Shown: positions 35,760-49,659, counted from the first letter of the stretch. The stretch: 64,000 bases of DNA from Gnetum montanum (GCA_015680685.1 MNCI01030304.1:1-64000), one strand, 5' to 3'. Notes: generated from the sequence alone by a model not told the origin. Program-made: numbers and translations.

Positions 35760-37670
35760 AGTCATGGATGTAAGGCATACACCCTAAACTCCTGCAGATC
35801 TAACACAATTGGGCAACATCCTTTAGGATGTTCATACTGATAGATGTCACATCCATGATGATCATTTGATTCACTATCTGCAACCTCTTCTATTGTAGCA
35901 ATCTTGCCCTTACCTTTGTGATATGCATGTTCAGCTTCCTTATGCCCCCTATGCTCATGCTCACTACTTTGTTCTTTGGACTCTTTAGCAATTTTGAGAA
36001 TAGCTTGGAATTTGTTATCCATTGAGTTCCTTAACTAATCAACCCTAGCTATAAGTTTAGATTGTAAATGTTGGAGTGGCAAGGTTTTCTTATGCACCCA
36101 CTCATCAAATATGAGCTAATCCTCACTCTTGAAGAATTGAACCTCCCTCTTATGAATGGAAGGATCATAGTTGTACTCTTCTACACTTTCTCTTTTTCTT
36201 ACTTCATCCTCCTCTTTGGTGACCTACTCTATTAATCTTTGTATTTGAAAGATGGTTAGTTCTAATAATCACTCTTGGGCATAAACACCAAGGGTTTTCC
36301 TCATTTCATTACGAAGCCAATCTACAATGTGGAAAAGATGAACCAATTGAAAATAACCATGGCCAAGAAATTTTTGCATCAAGGCATAGTATCAGCCAAT
36401 GGTGGCATCCAAGGATTTGTGTGTTCCTTGTTTCCACCCTTGAATTTTCTTCCTTAATTTAGACACTTTAGAGTATGTTTGATACTTATCATTGAACAAC
36501 TCAAGCATGTTACTCCATTTTCTGATAGATTCTAGCTCTAAGAACCAATACCAGTTTTTTGCTTCCTTGATGAGTATCTTGGGGAACAACTTCAATTTTT
36601 GCCACTCATTCTCTATGTTCTGCAAGGCACATGCATCTTAGAAAGCTTGAAGATGATTCTATAGATTAGAGTTATATCCTCCTTTAAATAAAGGAATATT
36701 GTTCATGTTTAACCATTCAATTTGACTATCCTTCACATGCTTTATTGGAATTTTGATTGCCTCTACGAGGTTAACCATAATTTAGGTAGCAAATAGAGGC
36801 TCATCGAGGCCTTGATCATGGTGCCTATGATGTCCTCTAATATGCCTTTGTTCATGGTGATGTGCCTTGAATGTTTGCACCCTTGATCTTGTTTGTCTCA
36901 ATGGTCCCCTTGGTTATGTTGGTCTCATCAGTCATTTTGTTCATTTTGATCACCTCCATCATGGTTTTGCCTTCTGCAGTCATGATCAAAGCTAGAAGAA
37001 GGAGAAGATGACAAAGGGGAAGAGGAAGGAGAACTAGCACCATCACAACACCTACTACCACCTCTTCAGTGATCGTGACCGTGATCATGATTATGTTTCT
37101 TGTTTGCATCCTTGTCTTGACTTGCCCATTTGGATCCTCCTTTGTCATTGGATCCCTTGTTACTAGAATTAGGATTGTGAACTGTGGAGTGCAAATTCTG
37201 ATTTTGACCTCCATCACCAAAGTTAAAAAGAGGAGTTTCATTGAATGGAAAACCCCCAGAGAAGGGTTCCCTACTAGCTTGTTGATACAATAGGAACAAA
37301 GAATTGTTAAGTCCTTTTCCCTATGAAAATTCATAGTGCTACTCTAGTTGCCAATCCTGCAGATGTTGTGCTTCGGTGAGATGATAATCCTTGGCATTAG
37401 CATCTTCCACAATATACTTCCCATGGTGGTCTTGAAGACCACATAGTGCAAGCAATTGATAGAGCATTGTAGGAGTAGCATGATTGGGCGGCAACATAAT
37501 GTTGCCCTCCATGTCATGCCACTACAGTTTTTCATCTTGGTGTAGGATGAATGTGAAGTTCGGCACATACTCATTAGGATGAGTATATATAATTTGGTAC
37601 TGTTAAGGCTTTGGTAGATTAACTCTATCAACCTTGGATGGAGAATTGCTCCTATAAGAAGAAGACATTT
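35760..37670 (-). pseudogene. Athila gag relic (minus copy)
   Basis: Blocks from 37670 down: N-terminal part with 'FNETPLFNFGDGGQNQN' (37299-37066, ending in a His/Asp-rich tail); the capsid core 'MQNIENEWQKLKLFPKILIK' then 'EAKNWYWFLELESI' (36625-36392), where the phrase 'NWY..L' matches the usual gag 'AKxWLxxL'; and the nucleocapsid-side block 'MDNKFQAILKIAKESKEQSS' with 'CDIYQYEHPKGC' (36022-35762). 37334-36852 is open in another frame but is a low-complexity shadow. The same blocks occur in the plus copy at 47.5-49.3 kb. Confidence 0.75.
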
Positions 37671-37811
37671 TCAGTTAGTGAAATAAAAATTACAATGTGC
37701 TTTGAGAATTTGTTGTAGTAATTGTGAAATAAGATATTACTCTAAGGTTCATTCTAATGATTTAAATACTTTTCAATAGGTTCTAGATACCACAAAAAAC
37801 TACAAAAAGGT

Positions 37812-37828
37812 CCTTGATAATGGTGCCA
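37812..37828 (-). promoter_or_regulatory. Primer-binding site of minus Athila
   Basis: Minus strand TGGCACCATTATCAAGG lies one base after the LTR end TACTCATCA. It is a decayed form of TGGCGCCGTTGCCGGGG, complementary to tRNA-Asp, the usual primer of Athila. Confidence 0.75.
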
Positions 37829-37829
37829 A

Positions 37830-38646
37830 TGATGAGTAAGAAGGTACCCCTATGCCCGACCATACAAATCACAAAGGTGTTATGTGCGATCCAGTCAAAT
37901 TCCATGGACCTATAGTTATCTAATGTACTAGGTATTTTAGGAAGTGAAATGGATGTTAAGAATGTTCATTGTCTTCCTAGTTACACTTGTGAGGTTCAAG
38001 GGTATGGTTTAAGTATAATTGAGGTATATGATTTTTCTTGTTTTATGTTTTATAGATGTAATTACCTACAATAAGAATGAAGAGTAGAGTAACTTAGAAT
38101 CTAACTTGTTTACTGCCTATCTAGCCTAACACAAGTAACTGTGCCACTTTCTTGGACACATCCTGAACACATATAGCACTGCTAGGCTACCAAATGTTAA
38201 ATGTTTTTGGGTTACCAAGTACTATATGAATGCTTGAAGTGGTCATGCTTATGTTTGTTAACTATTGGAAATAAATTATTTAATTCAAATGTATTAAAGT
38301 AAAATACAATACAAAAAATATTAAGCTATTCTTATGCTACAAGGATTGTAAAAAGAGTTCATTTTATTCTTGTCACATTGCTACACTTAGGTACATTAAT
38401 GCTCAAACAAAGATCCATACACACTTAGACTCCTTCTATAGGCACTTAGAAAATATTCTAACTTTGAGAAAAATAAACGGCAAAAGCTTCGCTACTCTGA
38501 CTAGAAAATGACCAAATACTGATTCTGAAAATTAAAGCCTAGGCATGATATTTATAGCCTTAGGGTATACACCCCAACATCATGTACATGACGTCCTTGA
38601 TGTTGTATACGCAACATCATGGTAGATGGAAAAATGTGATTCATCA
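37830..38646 (-). repeat. 5' LTR of minus Athila
   Basis: Minus strand from TGATGAATCACATTTTTCC (38646) to ..TACTCATCA (37830), 817 bp. U3 has paired ATGATGTTGCG/CAACATC palindromic elements in place of GATATC, then a TATA-like box near 38558. R contains the 'TAGAATATTTTCTAAGTGCC' and 'GGAGTC' blocks seen in the other LTRs. Confidence 0.85.
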
Positions 38647-41590
38647 ACACTATTCTTATGATTGGTGTATTGGTGATGCTCTAATATTCTTTTCTTTCTT
38701 TTCCTTTTACAGGTTTACCATTATTCCATCATCCATTCTTTTCTTTATGGATCCTCCTTCGACATCTTAATAGTATCCGTCAAGAGTAGGTAATGTTGTA
38801 TCCATTCTTTTGGCTTATTAGTGACCAATAGAGGTGTATTTTTGACATTGCTACATCTATTTGGGCCATCAAGATGCCCAAAAATCATCATTATAAGTTA
38901 TGTTTTAGGCCTTCATAGACCCTTGGGAGACATTCAAGATTGTGATATAGTATATGAACATTAGGTTTGGTGATCTCTAGCAGAATAAAAACATTTTCTT
39001 AGTGTCACCCAAGTGATGCAACGTGAGCATCAACGTTATTGCATGTTTTTACCTACCTTAGATAAATTTTTATTACTACATCAAACTTATCTTTTTAACC
39101 TAAATTTTACCTTTGCTAGTCCTTTGGTGATTTATCTAAACTAGTCCTAAGATAATACACATCAAACTTGAGTAGTTTCAGAAAAAATAAAGTAACATAT
39201 TTTTCTAAGTTTGGCTAGGTGACGAGACATGTGATGTAAGAATAATGTCAACACAGTAATGTTACTTGCCTTAAATTTTTTTTCTATTGTATTTATTTTG
39301 GTTTTCTCTACATAAGTTAGAGTTCTAGTTTTACTCTGCTTTTTAGTTCAAAGTCATCTTAAACAGTCTGGATTCAATGTTTAGCATCACTACCCATGTT
39401 GTTTTTAGTTCTTCTTTAGCATTCATAAAAAATGATATCTTACATTACTTGTAATATAATTTTGGAATGTTTAGTTTTAGCTTTTAGTAGTAACACCCCT
39501 TGTCAATTTTGACTATAGCTTCCTATGGTTTTGCCTAACGTATAGCATTATTTTTCTCTTTGAAGTTTGACATTGATTCTACTTTTAACGTCATGTCATT
39601 TTCCACATTAGTTGTCTACATGTTGTTTCTCCTATTTAAAATCTTCTAGAATATTTTTTGAGTTCCAATGTATTAATTTTCATAATATATGAGGCATTTA
39701 TGAACTATAAATAGGAGGATACTCCTAAATAAGAAGGGGTTGGTTTTTGGCTTTAGTACTTGAAGCATTTTGACATTTGAAAAGATTTCCAAAAATAGCT
39801 TCTTTGAAAAGAAACCATTCTTCTAGCAATGATCAAAAAAATCTTTATGAATCTTAGCTCCTTAGGGTCCCTTTTGATTTTCCTCGTTTCCTTCTAATAG
39901 ATTATATTCCCTTCATGTTATCTTCCTAACACATGAAGAACCCTTTTAAATCTAGATCGATGGATTGATTTGATTTAATTCCTTATCCATCATATTTATA
40001 GTGATTTTGTTCGATCTATAGTTAGGAACATGCATTAGGAAGAAAAAAATGATAATAGAGCTTCTTGTTAGTTATCCCTAATCTTTGATCACATCTTTTA
40101 GGATCATTACTTCATCCTCCTAGGTTCTTTCTTGGATATTTTATTTCTTTATATTTCTATTTTTCAAAGGATACTTTTAACATATTTTTATCTATTTTAT
40201 CTTGCATTTCTACCTCTATTTAGCCATATGCATTTTGAAGTTCTGTAGATGTAATTTTGTGTATCATTTTCTATTTTTTTTGCATCACACTATGTATGCA
40301 TTTTCTTTCATCTATTTCATTTTACAAGCTATTCCATGCATTGCTATTTACATTGTGTTTGCTAGTTTTTAACAAAAATACAATATTAGATTATTGGATT
40401 TTCTAATAATGTTCAAGTTGCCTTTTGATTTGGAGAATTTATTCCTTTAGACTATTTGATGAATACAAAATTGATTAGCTCATTTTCATGTTATGTTGTG
40501 TCAAATCTTAGATGATGATGATTCTTACCACAAAATCTATTTGACACTAAGCAAAAGGCCTTTATGAAATTAATATTATTTCAAGAATTTTTCTTTACCT
40601 AGACTTTTTTCTAAGATTCAATGTCATGCCATGTCAAAATACTAATGTCACATAATTTCTGCTATTTCTTTCAAAGTTTTTCAAAAGAAAATTCTTACCT
40701 TCTATTTTAAGTGCAAACCTATTTGCATGGAAAGCCAAAGCTCTAGTAATAGTCCTATGAAGCCATAGCTACTTTAACTTATGTAGAGTTATGATATCAT
40801 CTTCTGATTCAAGTTACTCTAAACTTTAGAAGCTCATTGACCTGAGGAAAAATCAAGGATTCTTAGATAGACTAAGCTTAAGGGATAATAAGATAGCTTA
40901 TGTCAAATGAGAGATATACTTCTTATTTACACCTGATATGTTCAAGCTTATCATAGAATATGAGCAAGCTAATGATCTACCACGTTTCCTTTCTAATCTA
41001 GATGATCCAATTGAACTAGATTGCATGGAAGCTAAGGAAATTGTAGAGTTAGTTATGAAGCAAAAAAAGATATAGGAAATTATGCACTTGTAGATTCAAA
41101 AGGCTAGAATGAAGACCATTCTAGATAAACCTCTCAGTCCTCACATTATTATTAGAGGATAAAGGGAACGTATAGCCTTTAAGTTAGAAATTCATATAAT
41201 ATAAAGATGAGGAGAAGTTAGCTAAGAATCTTGGTAAGAATAATTATTTGTCAAATCATTTTACAATATCATCATCACAACTACTTAGAGTTCTTCACTT
41301 GGATCTATTTCTGCTAGCACACGACCACTTAGTCTTTCACTAAGCTTTATTTCCTTACTCTACTATCTATTTTCTTTTAATAATGTTAGAAATCCCCATT
41401 CCTTCTTCCATTTCTGGAATCTACCTTTTAGATCCATGTACTTTATTCCTTAATCTCAGCCTACTGTACCTCTTTTCTAGTTCATTTTGCTTCTTGATTC
41501 CACTACTCCACTACTATTTAGTGTTCCTTAACTTATTAGTGTACCCTCATTTTTTGTATACCTAGATAATTCAATTTAATTAGGTATACT
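38647..41590 (+). other. Probable LTR/leader of a Tat element, poorly defined
   Basis: No gene is seen. Two related stretches at about 39010-39060 and 39225-39280 (GTGATGCAACGTGAGCATCAACG and GTGATGTAAGAATAATGTC) suggest repeated U3 elements, and TATAAATA with AGGAGGATAC stands at 39706-39713. From 40850 a gag-like frame becomes faintly visible. LTR ends and primer site were not recognised. Confidence 0.35.
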
Positions 41591-41599
41591 TAATCCTAC

Positions 41600-43780
41600 A
41601 ACATTTAGACCCATTTCATACATGCATCCTCCTTTTACATCATTCCTTGCTATTGCAGCTCAACCTATCTTTCACCTTTCCAAAATAGATTCACAGTTGT
41701 TGGCATTACTTAATGATATGGTTCATCTTCAAAGCACTAACAAAGAATCTAACATGTTGGTTATGTAAGAAAATTTACCTATATCCTTGAATTTTATCTT
41801 AAGAAATCCTATAAGCTTTTTTATTCCCTTGGTTTTACCTAAGGAAGTTTCACTCACATATTTTATAAAATACAATGGCAAAACATGAGATCCTATGAAT
41901 CATGTAGTCACATTCAAGAATGAATGCATGTTTCTTGCCTCTTACCATCACATTATGTTTATATGTTTTTTAAATTCTCTTTTAAGAAGAGCTTTGGAAT
42001 GGTATATATCCTTATTACATGGGTCTGTTACCTCTCAAGAGCAATTTCTTATAGCTTTTATTAAACACTTTTAAGTTTAATGTATCCAGAAGCACTAGTG
42101 TCATGTCCTTCATTACCATCAAGCAAGATCCAAATAAGCCTATTAAAAAAATTCATTTCTCGATGGACAACAAGATCAACTAAATTATCATATCATTTAG
42201 AAGAATGCCACTTGTAGAATATTTTTGAAGTTAGAGTTATTGAATACATTTAAAAGAGAATGTCTTATACTAAGCCTTGTTCTTTGAATGATGCTTTCAT
42301 GGTTGCTAGTTTCTTTGATGAAGCTGTTATTCAACATGGTAATTAGAAATTACTATCAATTTGTAACAAGGTTAAAAATGTTGTGAAATAAGAGATGGGA
42401 CAACCCACTTCTTAGGGTTTTCTCTTTTTCTAAGAGATAAAACAACACTACCTCAACTATTCCTTCTTCAACTCAGAAATGACAACCTCAAAAAAATAAG
42501 GATCAGTGTACCAAGATATTCATGATGTATTCTCTACTTCTTAAAAAAATTTTAAGGATGGCATCCTTAAGAGGAAGTAAGTTTCTAATCAAGAAAATGT
42601 ACATTAGTACCATATTTATCTCATAGTAATGATCTTTCTCAAAGACAAGAAGGTGATCCTAAGGTGCCTAAGTGGTATAATGATTAGAAGTATTGCTACT
42701 ATCATAAGACTACTAGTCATAACACAGATAACTACAAGAATATAAAATATGACATTCAAGATCTCATAGATAAGAAAAACATAGTGGTGGAAAGTGATTC
42801 ATCCATTGTGCATCTAGATAATCTATAGCTTGAAGTATTTCAAAACCTCTTAGGAGCTAGAAGTACTATTTCAACTTTCAAAATAGAACCTAAAACTCAT
42901 AATTCTTCATCTAGGAAGCCTTACATCATATGTTGATTTGATTAACAAAATTATCAATATTATCAACCGCAATCTCAAGAGTCTTATGTAATTCATTGTT
43001 ATGACTATACTACTCTATTAAATACTAATCACTCTCCTTCATCTTCTTATCACATCCATGCTATTTCAATTAATTGAAACCTAGCTATATCTCATACTAT
43101 CACCTATCCTCATCACTCTACTTCCATTACCTAGCCCATCCATCCATCCTACTCTCATCTAGTTTCTAATCATCATGAAGTTTAAAATATTCCTTTGCCC
43201 ACTATGTCTCAAGCATTTAACCGCTCTTTTCCATTACCTTAAGTAAGGATCCTTAATCATAGCTAGTAGACCAACGAGTCACGATTAGGAAAATAGAAGA
43301 AGAAAGATACTAATGTATATAAGAAACATTCTAAAACATCCAAGAAGGTTTCTTTCTAGTAGTAATAGGAAACTATTCGTTTAAATATTCTTTTACCTTC
43401 ATCTAATTTCATTAAGAATGTCATGGTGGCACCAGCTCCATGGACATTTTAATTGATAGTTAATAAGGTCCTACAGTAGATGACTACTATTATCCATTTA
43501 GAGAAAACTAACTTATTCTTGTATGACCTCATAGCAAGCTCTAAAGAACATCAGGTAGCTTTATAGGATGTTCTTAATAGAATTGTGGTCCCAAAGTAAC
43601 ATTTAAACTTAGATGAAGGCTATATCTTCCTTTATTCAAGTATCTTATTATTGTGCTCCTAATGTAAGAACATCAAGGTTGATTTAGAGATAGGATTTTA
43701 TAGTTAATGTAATATCATTTGGAAGCCCTTTTGAGGGTTTCATAATATGTCAAAATATTTTCATAAAGTAATTTTTAAAT
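41600..43780 (+). pseudogene. Tat gag relic
   Basis: Reading frames in pieces: 'LPKEVSLTYFIKYNGKT' near 41840, 'HVVTFKNECMFLASYHHIMF' near 41900, 'LRRALEWYISLLHGSVTSQE' near 41980, then the nucleocapsid knuckle 'CYYHKTTSHNTDNY' at 42694-42735 and 'IQDLIDKKNIVV'. These align with 'LPKGVPLPTLTKYNGET', 'HLITFRLECALLQA', 'LAGRALDWYRALPRNSILSL' and 'CDYHQRNGHGTDYC' of the element at 58478. The last Cys of the knuckle is Tyr here. Near 43500 'LFLYDLIASSKEHQVAL' repeats the linker seen before Tat proteases. The protease itself is missing after 43780. Confidence 0.75.
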
Positions 43781-43899
43781 CAAAAATATTTTCTTTTTTA
43801 GATAAATTTCTTTAGTAATTTTACATTCTTGGACCTTATGTTTGTAATAATTCGTTCATTAATTATGAATAATTATTACTTTTACATCTTCTACTTCTT

Positions 43900-46115
43900 A
43901 CACATACACTTGACTTAGTATTGGCTAGACTAATAACATGATGAAATATTACAAGTCATTGTAATTGATACAACATTTCATTATGACTATTAATCTTAAT
44001 AGTCTTCTTCTTACTTTAGATTATGAGGTAGAGACATCAAGGAAAGATACTCCTTTAAAATATTAAATTATTTTTAGTAAGAGCTTTGTAAAATCATTAA
44101 CTTTCTGGGATTTTGTAAAGATGTACTAGACATCAATATATTTCTTCAAATATTGTTGCCTCATGAAATGAATGCTTATTTCAATGTGTTTACTCTTCTC
44201 ATGATAGATTGGATTCTAAACAACCTTGATTACAACTTAATTATCATAGTGAATTGTAATGGGATTTGGAACATCAATACTAATTTTTGTAAGGAGCTAC
44301 TTAATCCATAATATATCTTAAACTATCTCTTATAATGCATGATATTCAGCTTTCATAGATGAGAGAGACATATTTTTCTATTTACAAGTTTTCATACTTA
44401 TACTATTTCCATGTACTTGAATTAGAAATCCAACACAAGAATGTCCATCGATCATATCACCATTCTAGTCTGCATCTATATATATTTTCAGTACATTTCA
44501 TGATGTTGATTTGAATATTATACCATGGGTTAGTATACCTTTGATGTATTGGAGGATTAATAATGTTACTTACATATGATGATAGTTTAGCCTTTTTATC
44601 ATCATTGCTAATTAATTTATTACATATTGTATATCTAGTTTTGTATTCATAAGATACATAAGAGGCCTAATAACTTGATAATATTGAGTAGGCTTAATAA
44701 GTTATCCTTTAATGCTAATTTTAAATCTAGGGATAATTGGAATATTATACTTCTTGTAGTCTATCATATTATATTTTTATAATAGATTAGCTATGTATTT
44801 CATCCAAGATAAGGTTATCTCCTTAAATATTTATCATAATTTCATTCCTAGGTAATAGTGCACTAGACCAAGGTTTGAGATATGAAACCATAAGGATAAT
44901 TGATGCTTGAACTTTTCTATGATCTAGGCTATGAATGTTGCTATCAATATATCATCAATATGAAAGACTAGAAGCATTTGAATCTTCCCTTTCTTCTTAA
45001 ATGTATGTAGGTTGCTATCTTTCTAAGACTTGATAAAATCATAGTTGATTAGGAATTGATCAATCTTATGGTACAATTGTTTTAGTATTTTTTTAGTCCA
45101 TAGATGAACTTTAGTAATAGATATACTAGCTTTTCATATTTTACTAATCCCTTTTGTTATTTTATATAGATTTCTTCTTATAAATCTCTGTCTAAGAAAG
45201 CTAATTTGACATTGATTTGATGAATTTTCCATTTTATCTTAGCAGATAAGGAGATGATTATCCTAGAGATCACCATGCATGAAGTAGGTGGAAATGTTTT
45301 TTTCATAATTGATTTCCTAAATTTAAGAGAACTATTTGGTAAGCAATTAAGCTTTATACTTATTTAGCATTTTATATTCCTTTAGCTTGGTCATAAAGAT
45401 CCATCAATTCTTAATAGGTTGTATTTTCTTTAGATAGGGTACCAACTTCCATACTCCTTTATTATTCATCATTTTAATTTTAGGTTTCATTTCTCTTTTC
45501 CAATGTTCCATTGTAAAGGCTTGAGAAACTATCTTTGGAATTGCTTGATTAGGTATTATAATGTTAGCAATAATATGATTATGATGTAGTTCATTGTAAT
45601 GATTCATTGTAACTCTTGGTTTAGTAACATCCAAGTTTGTTTAGTCTTTAGTTATTTTAATTATATATTCTCATTCTTTGGATCTTTTTGGTTCTTCATA
45701 AATATTATCATCTTCATTATTTTGGGGATTAGGATTTTTTGAAGTTGGATTTACTTATTCATCTTTATCATTATGTTGATATGAGCAAGTTTCAAGACTA
45801 CGATCATCATCTTAATCATTATCATCATTAATATTCATAGGGCTATTATGGAGTGGTTTATCTTCTAATAGTTCATCTTTAGTAAACACCAAATATCTTG
45901 TAATTACCAATTTTTCTTCCTATGGGTTTCAATTGATAACTCTTTGTATGGAGATCGTATCCTATGAAATATCCTTACTTTGCTTTTGGGGTTAATTTGG
46001 TTTGTGTTATGATGTGTTAGTATACTCTACAATCAAATAATTATAAATGTTCCAAGTTAGGATTTTTTTCATTTCATACTTTATTTAGATATCCAAATTA
46101 TAAAAAGAGAGTAGA
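43900..46115 (-). pseudogene. Ty1/copia pol relic (integrase end, RT, RNase H)
   Basis: Minus-strand blocks from 46060 down: 'KAKEGYFIGYDLHTKSYQL' (integrase C-terminus), 'DKPLHNSPMNINDDND' linker near 45840, then 45634-45404 with 'AFTMEHWKREMKPKIKMMNN' and 'GVWKLVP' (start of copia RT; in the family 'W..AM..E..S...N.TW.LV'). Further: 'NVKLAFLD' near 45210, 'YGLKKY' near 45090 and, at the end, an RNase H with 'VKALTKNNFNILKEYLSL'-like sequence at about 44060. Many stops. Its 5' end stops exactly where the Athila LTR begins (46121), suggesting that Athila inserted into it. No copia LTR was recognised. Confidence 0.8.
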
Positions 46116-46120
46116 ACTTC

Positions 46121-46989
46121 TGATGAACCATATTTTCTTTGGCTCTGATATCAAAGCCCTAATATCATATACCCGATATTGGGACCCAAGAAGTGATGTT
46201 GGATATATGATATCATAAGATGTGTGCTGGCCTATAAATATAGTGCTTAGGCACATGGTTTGGACATAATTTTTTCCATAACATAGTAGAGCTCTTGCAG
46301 TTTCTTTTCTCCAAAGTTAGAATATTTTCCAAAGTGCTTGTAGTAGGATTCATTAAGTGTATAGATATTTATTCAAGCACTATTGTACTTGAGCACAGTA
46401 GTATGTGTGACAATAAAGATGAGCTTTTTGATAAACCTTGTAGCACCTTGGCTAGATTAATTATTTTATTTATGCATTTAATGTTTTGCATAATTTCCTT
46501 TAATGCTTTCAAGTAATTGAGCTAAATTAAGCTAGCTAGATTAAATAGCTATTAATTATGTACATACGTATGACTGCTTCAAGCATGCATATGATTCTTG
46601 GTAATCCTAGTAATGCTTAATGTTTGGTATCCCAGGAGCATTATACATGTTCAAGAAGTTTATGGAAAATGGAATTAGATACTTATGTTAGGATTGTTAG
46701 TTATCAAGTAGTGATTAGAGTAGTTAAATTGGTTCATAAATTAAGTTTTAACTTGTTGTCAATCGTAGATGAATAAAATATAACATAATAAAAATTATGT
46801 GCCTCAATTACACTTAACCATAAAAATAAGCTTCACAAGTGTAGTTGGGAAGACAAAAATTGTCATGATTAGATTTCATGTCCTAAAACCAGTGTACTTA
46901 AGAACTTAAGGTCTGTAGAATTTGATTGGATCATGCATGAATGCTTGTCATTCATATAATTGAGTGTAAGGCATATTTGCTACTCATCA
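46121..46989 (+). repeat. 5' LTR of plus Athila
   Basis: 869 bp, TGATGAACCA...TACTCATCA. U3 has GATATC/ATATCAT palindromes (46146-46216), TATAAATA at 46233-46240, R with 'AGAATATTTTCC..GTAGTAGGA', AATAAA at 46414-46419 and a two-unit 'TTGGTAATCC' repeat near 46600. Confidence 0.9.
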
Positions 46990-46990
46990 T

Positions 46991-47009
46991 TGGTGCCATT
47001 GCTAGGGAT
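46991..47009 (+). promoter_or_regulatory. Primer-binding site of plus Athila
   Basis: TGGTGCCATTGCTAGGGAT, one base after the LTR end. It differs from TGGCGCCGTTGCCGGGGAT (complement of tRNA-Asp) mainly by C-to-T and G-to-A changes. Confidence 0.85.
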
Positions 47010-47069
47010 CTTTAGTTTATTATGTGCACTATGTAGGACTTAGTGAAAAATTATTTAACATTGTTGGAA

Positions 47070-49460
47070 TGAACCCTAAAGTCATATCATACTTTAAATA
47101 ACTACAAGTATAAGAAAGCACACTGTATTTCTTGTCTTCTAATACAAGAATATCTTCTTCTCATAAGAGTGGTTCTCCATCCAATTCTAACAGAGTAAAT
47201 CAGTAGGTGCCCCAACAATATAGAGTGGTATATGCTCATCCTAATGAGTATGTACCTAATTTTGCCTTTGTCTTACACTAGGATGAACCACGGTGGCAAG
47301 ACATGAAGGGCAACATTGTGTTGTAGCTTGATTGATCCATTCCTCTGATGTTCCGACAAACTCTTATGTGATTGGATATCTAAGGGCTTCATGCTAAATA
47401 TGTTGTGCACGATAGTGATGCTAGGGATTATCATCCCACTAATGCACAACGCTTGAGGGATCAACAGCTAAAGTAGAGTTACAAGTCTACGAAGGGGAAG
47501 TGGTCCACTGATTCCCCATTTTTGATGTACCAAAAATAGGGGGAGAACCCTTCTTTGGGGGTTTTCCATATAGAGAGACTCCTCTCTTTGACTTTGGTAA
47601 AAGAGTTAAAAACCAAAACTTGCAGTCCATGATACATAATTCTGGTTCTGGCAAGAATAGATTGCATGAGAAAGGGAGATCCAAGAAGGAGAGTCATGGT
47701 AGGGATGCGGGTAAGCAACATGATCATGATCATCACTACAACCACTAAAGAGAGGATGAAAAATACCATGATGGTGCTAGTCCTCCTTCCTCTTCACCTT
47801 TTTTGTCATCTGCTTCCTCTTCTGGCTCCGAATGCAACTATAGGGAATGCAATTATGATGGAGGTGACTAATGGGGCTGAGTTGATCATAGGGATCATCA
47901 AGCAAGTTAAGATTTAGGGCGCAAGCATTTAAGAGAGGCCCATTAGCAATAGAGAAGGGGTAGCAGAGGGCATTGTAGGCACCAAGCTCATAGCTGCAAT
48001 GAGCCTTTGCTTGCCACTTGAAGCATGCTAAACATCATAGAGGCGAAGAGAATTTCTACAACACACATAAAAGATAGTCAAATCAAGAGTCTAGACATGA
48101 ATAATATCCCCAAATTCAAAGGAGGATATAACTTAGATCTACAAAACCATCTTCAAGTCTTTCACGATGCATGTGTCTTGCAAAATGTGGAGAATAATCG
48201 AAAAAAGCTTAAGTTGCTTCCTAGGATACTCATCAAAGAAGTGAAAAGTTGGTACTAGTCCTTAGAATTGGAATCTAGTAGATGGTGGAGTACAATACTA
48301 GAATTTTTTAATGAAAAATATCATATGTACTCTTGAGTGTCCAATCTAAGAAAGTAGATCTAGGATTGGAAGCAAGGAATACATGAGTCCTTGGATGACA
48401 CCACGGACCAATACTATTCTCTATTGCATAGATGTCCCAACCATGGTTATTCTCAATAAGAACAACTTTGCCATATCATAGATGGGCTCTTTTTAGAAAT
48501 GATGAAAACTCTTGGAGTCTATGCCTAAGGGTGATTGTCATAATTAAGAGCCCATTAGATTCAAAGGCTGATTGAGTAGGTAGTAAAGGAAGAAGATGAG
48601 CTGAGAAAATAAGAAAGTATAGAAGAATATAGTAGGAACCCTTCCATTAAAAAGAGGGAGGTATAATTTTGTGATAGTAAGAAGGATCATCACTTGATGA
48701 GGTACTGAACTAGAAAACCTTGCGATTCAAAAATTTACCTCTAAAATTTTAGTTGAGGTAGATAAGTTATGGGACTCTATGAATAGCAGATTTCAAGTTT
48801 TTTTGAAAATTACTAACAAGTTCAAAGAACAAAGTAGTGATTATGACTACAAGAGGTAGAAACAAGTTGAAAGTGCCTACCAAAAGGGTAAGGGTGAAGT
48901 TGTTGCAGTAAAGAAGCCATGGAGATTGAATCAGATAATGATGGAGGATGTGACATATGTCATTATGAACATCCCAAGGGATGTTATCTCATTGTGTCAC
49001 ACTTGTAAGAATATAGGGTGTATGCTTTGAATCCTAAACTGGCAAGAAGGCAAGCACCCAGAAGATTACCTTATCCTCAAGGAAATCCAAGGTTGTTCCA
49101 CCAACAACAAATCTACTATCCAAGTGAAGCTCCACCATAATCATATGAGTAGTACCAGTAGTGCCAGCACCAACAATTATGGGGGATGCCACCACTAAGG
49201 CAGCAGTACCCTTACCAATAACCAAATCCATATGGGTACTATGTTTAGCAACCTATTTCTTTATGTGACTCTTCTAGTTATGCCACCTTCCAACATCACT
49301 ACTAGCCCTTAAAGTATTACAAAATGCATTCTCCATATACTAGAGGGAAAACCCCACATCCATATTAACCTTCTTATCCTTATGCATATGTCCCTACATC
49401 CTCAACCTAATTACTGTCTACTTCATAAATGCAAGAAGAACTTCTAGCCCAGCCATAACA
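47070..49460 (+). pseudogene. Athila gag relic (plus copy)
   Basis: The plus strand reads 'VYAHPNEYVPNFAFVLH' near 47228, 'PRWQDMKGNIVL' near 47287, 'SDARDYHPTNAQRLRDQQLK' near 47415, a region matching 'FGDG..NQN' in broken form, then 'DMNNIPKFKGGYNLDLQNHL' and 'FHDACVLQNVENNRKKLKLL' with 'RILIKEVKSWY' (48025-48258, capsid core) and 'GCDICHYEHPKGCYLI' near 48955. After that comes a Gln/Pro/Tyr-rich stretch to about 49460. Several stops. The blocks are collinear with the minus-strand gag. Confidence 0.78.
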
Positions 49461-49659
49461 ACATAATGATGTCAGGGCTATCAATCTACAACCGATTCAT
49501 CAATCAAGTGGTTTGGAAGCTAGATAATGAAAAGTACCTTTCTTCTAATCCAATAATCCAACTAAACTCTCATATAAACCTATGGTTGAAAACCCTAGTT
49601 TTCTATCTTCCTCTACATTTAATTCATTTGAGTCCACTTCAAACCAAACATCTCCTAGA

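Larger units (their letters stand above)
30247..38646 (-). mobile_element. Athila-type gypsy retrotransposon, degenerate, minus strand
   Basis: About 8.4 kb between two LTRs. In minus-strand order: 5' LTR 38646-37830, primer site 37828-37812, gag about 37670-35760, protease about 35150-34850, RT about 34500-33600, RNase H 33590-33150, integrase about 33000-31690, AT-rich 3' region and a truncated 3' LTR ending at 30247. Motifs match the sister element at 46121-55770 one by one. All domains have stops or frame changes. There is no clear env-like frame. A 48-base N run falls between protease and RT. Confidence 0.88.

Noticed and set aside
36852-37334. 160-codon frame with a hydrophobic Leu/Val run resembling a membrane protein
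   Set aside because: It is a shadow of the gag frame (37299-37066, FNETPLFNFGDGG) over low-complexity Ser/Asp/His codons; the hydrophobic run is an artefact of reading them out of frame.
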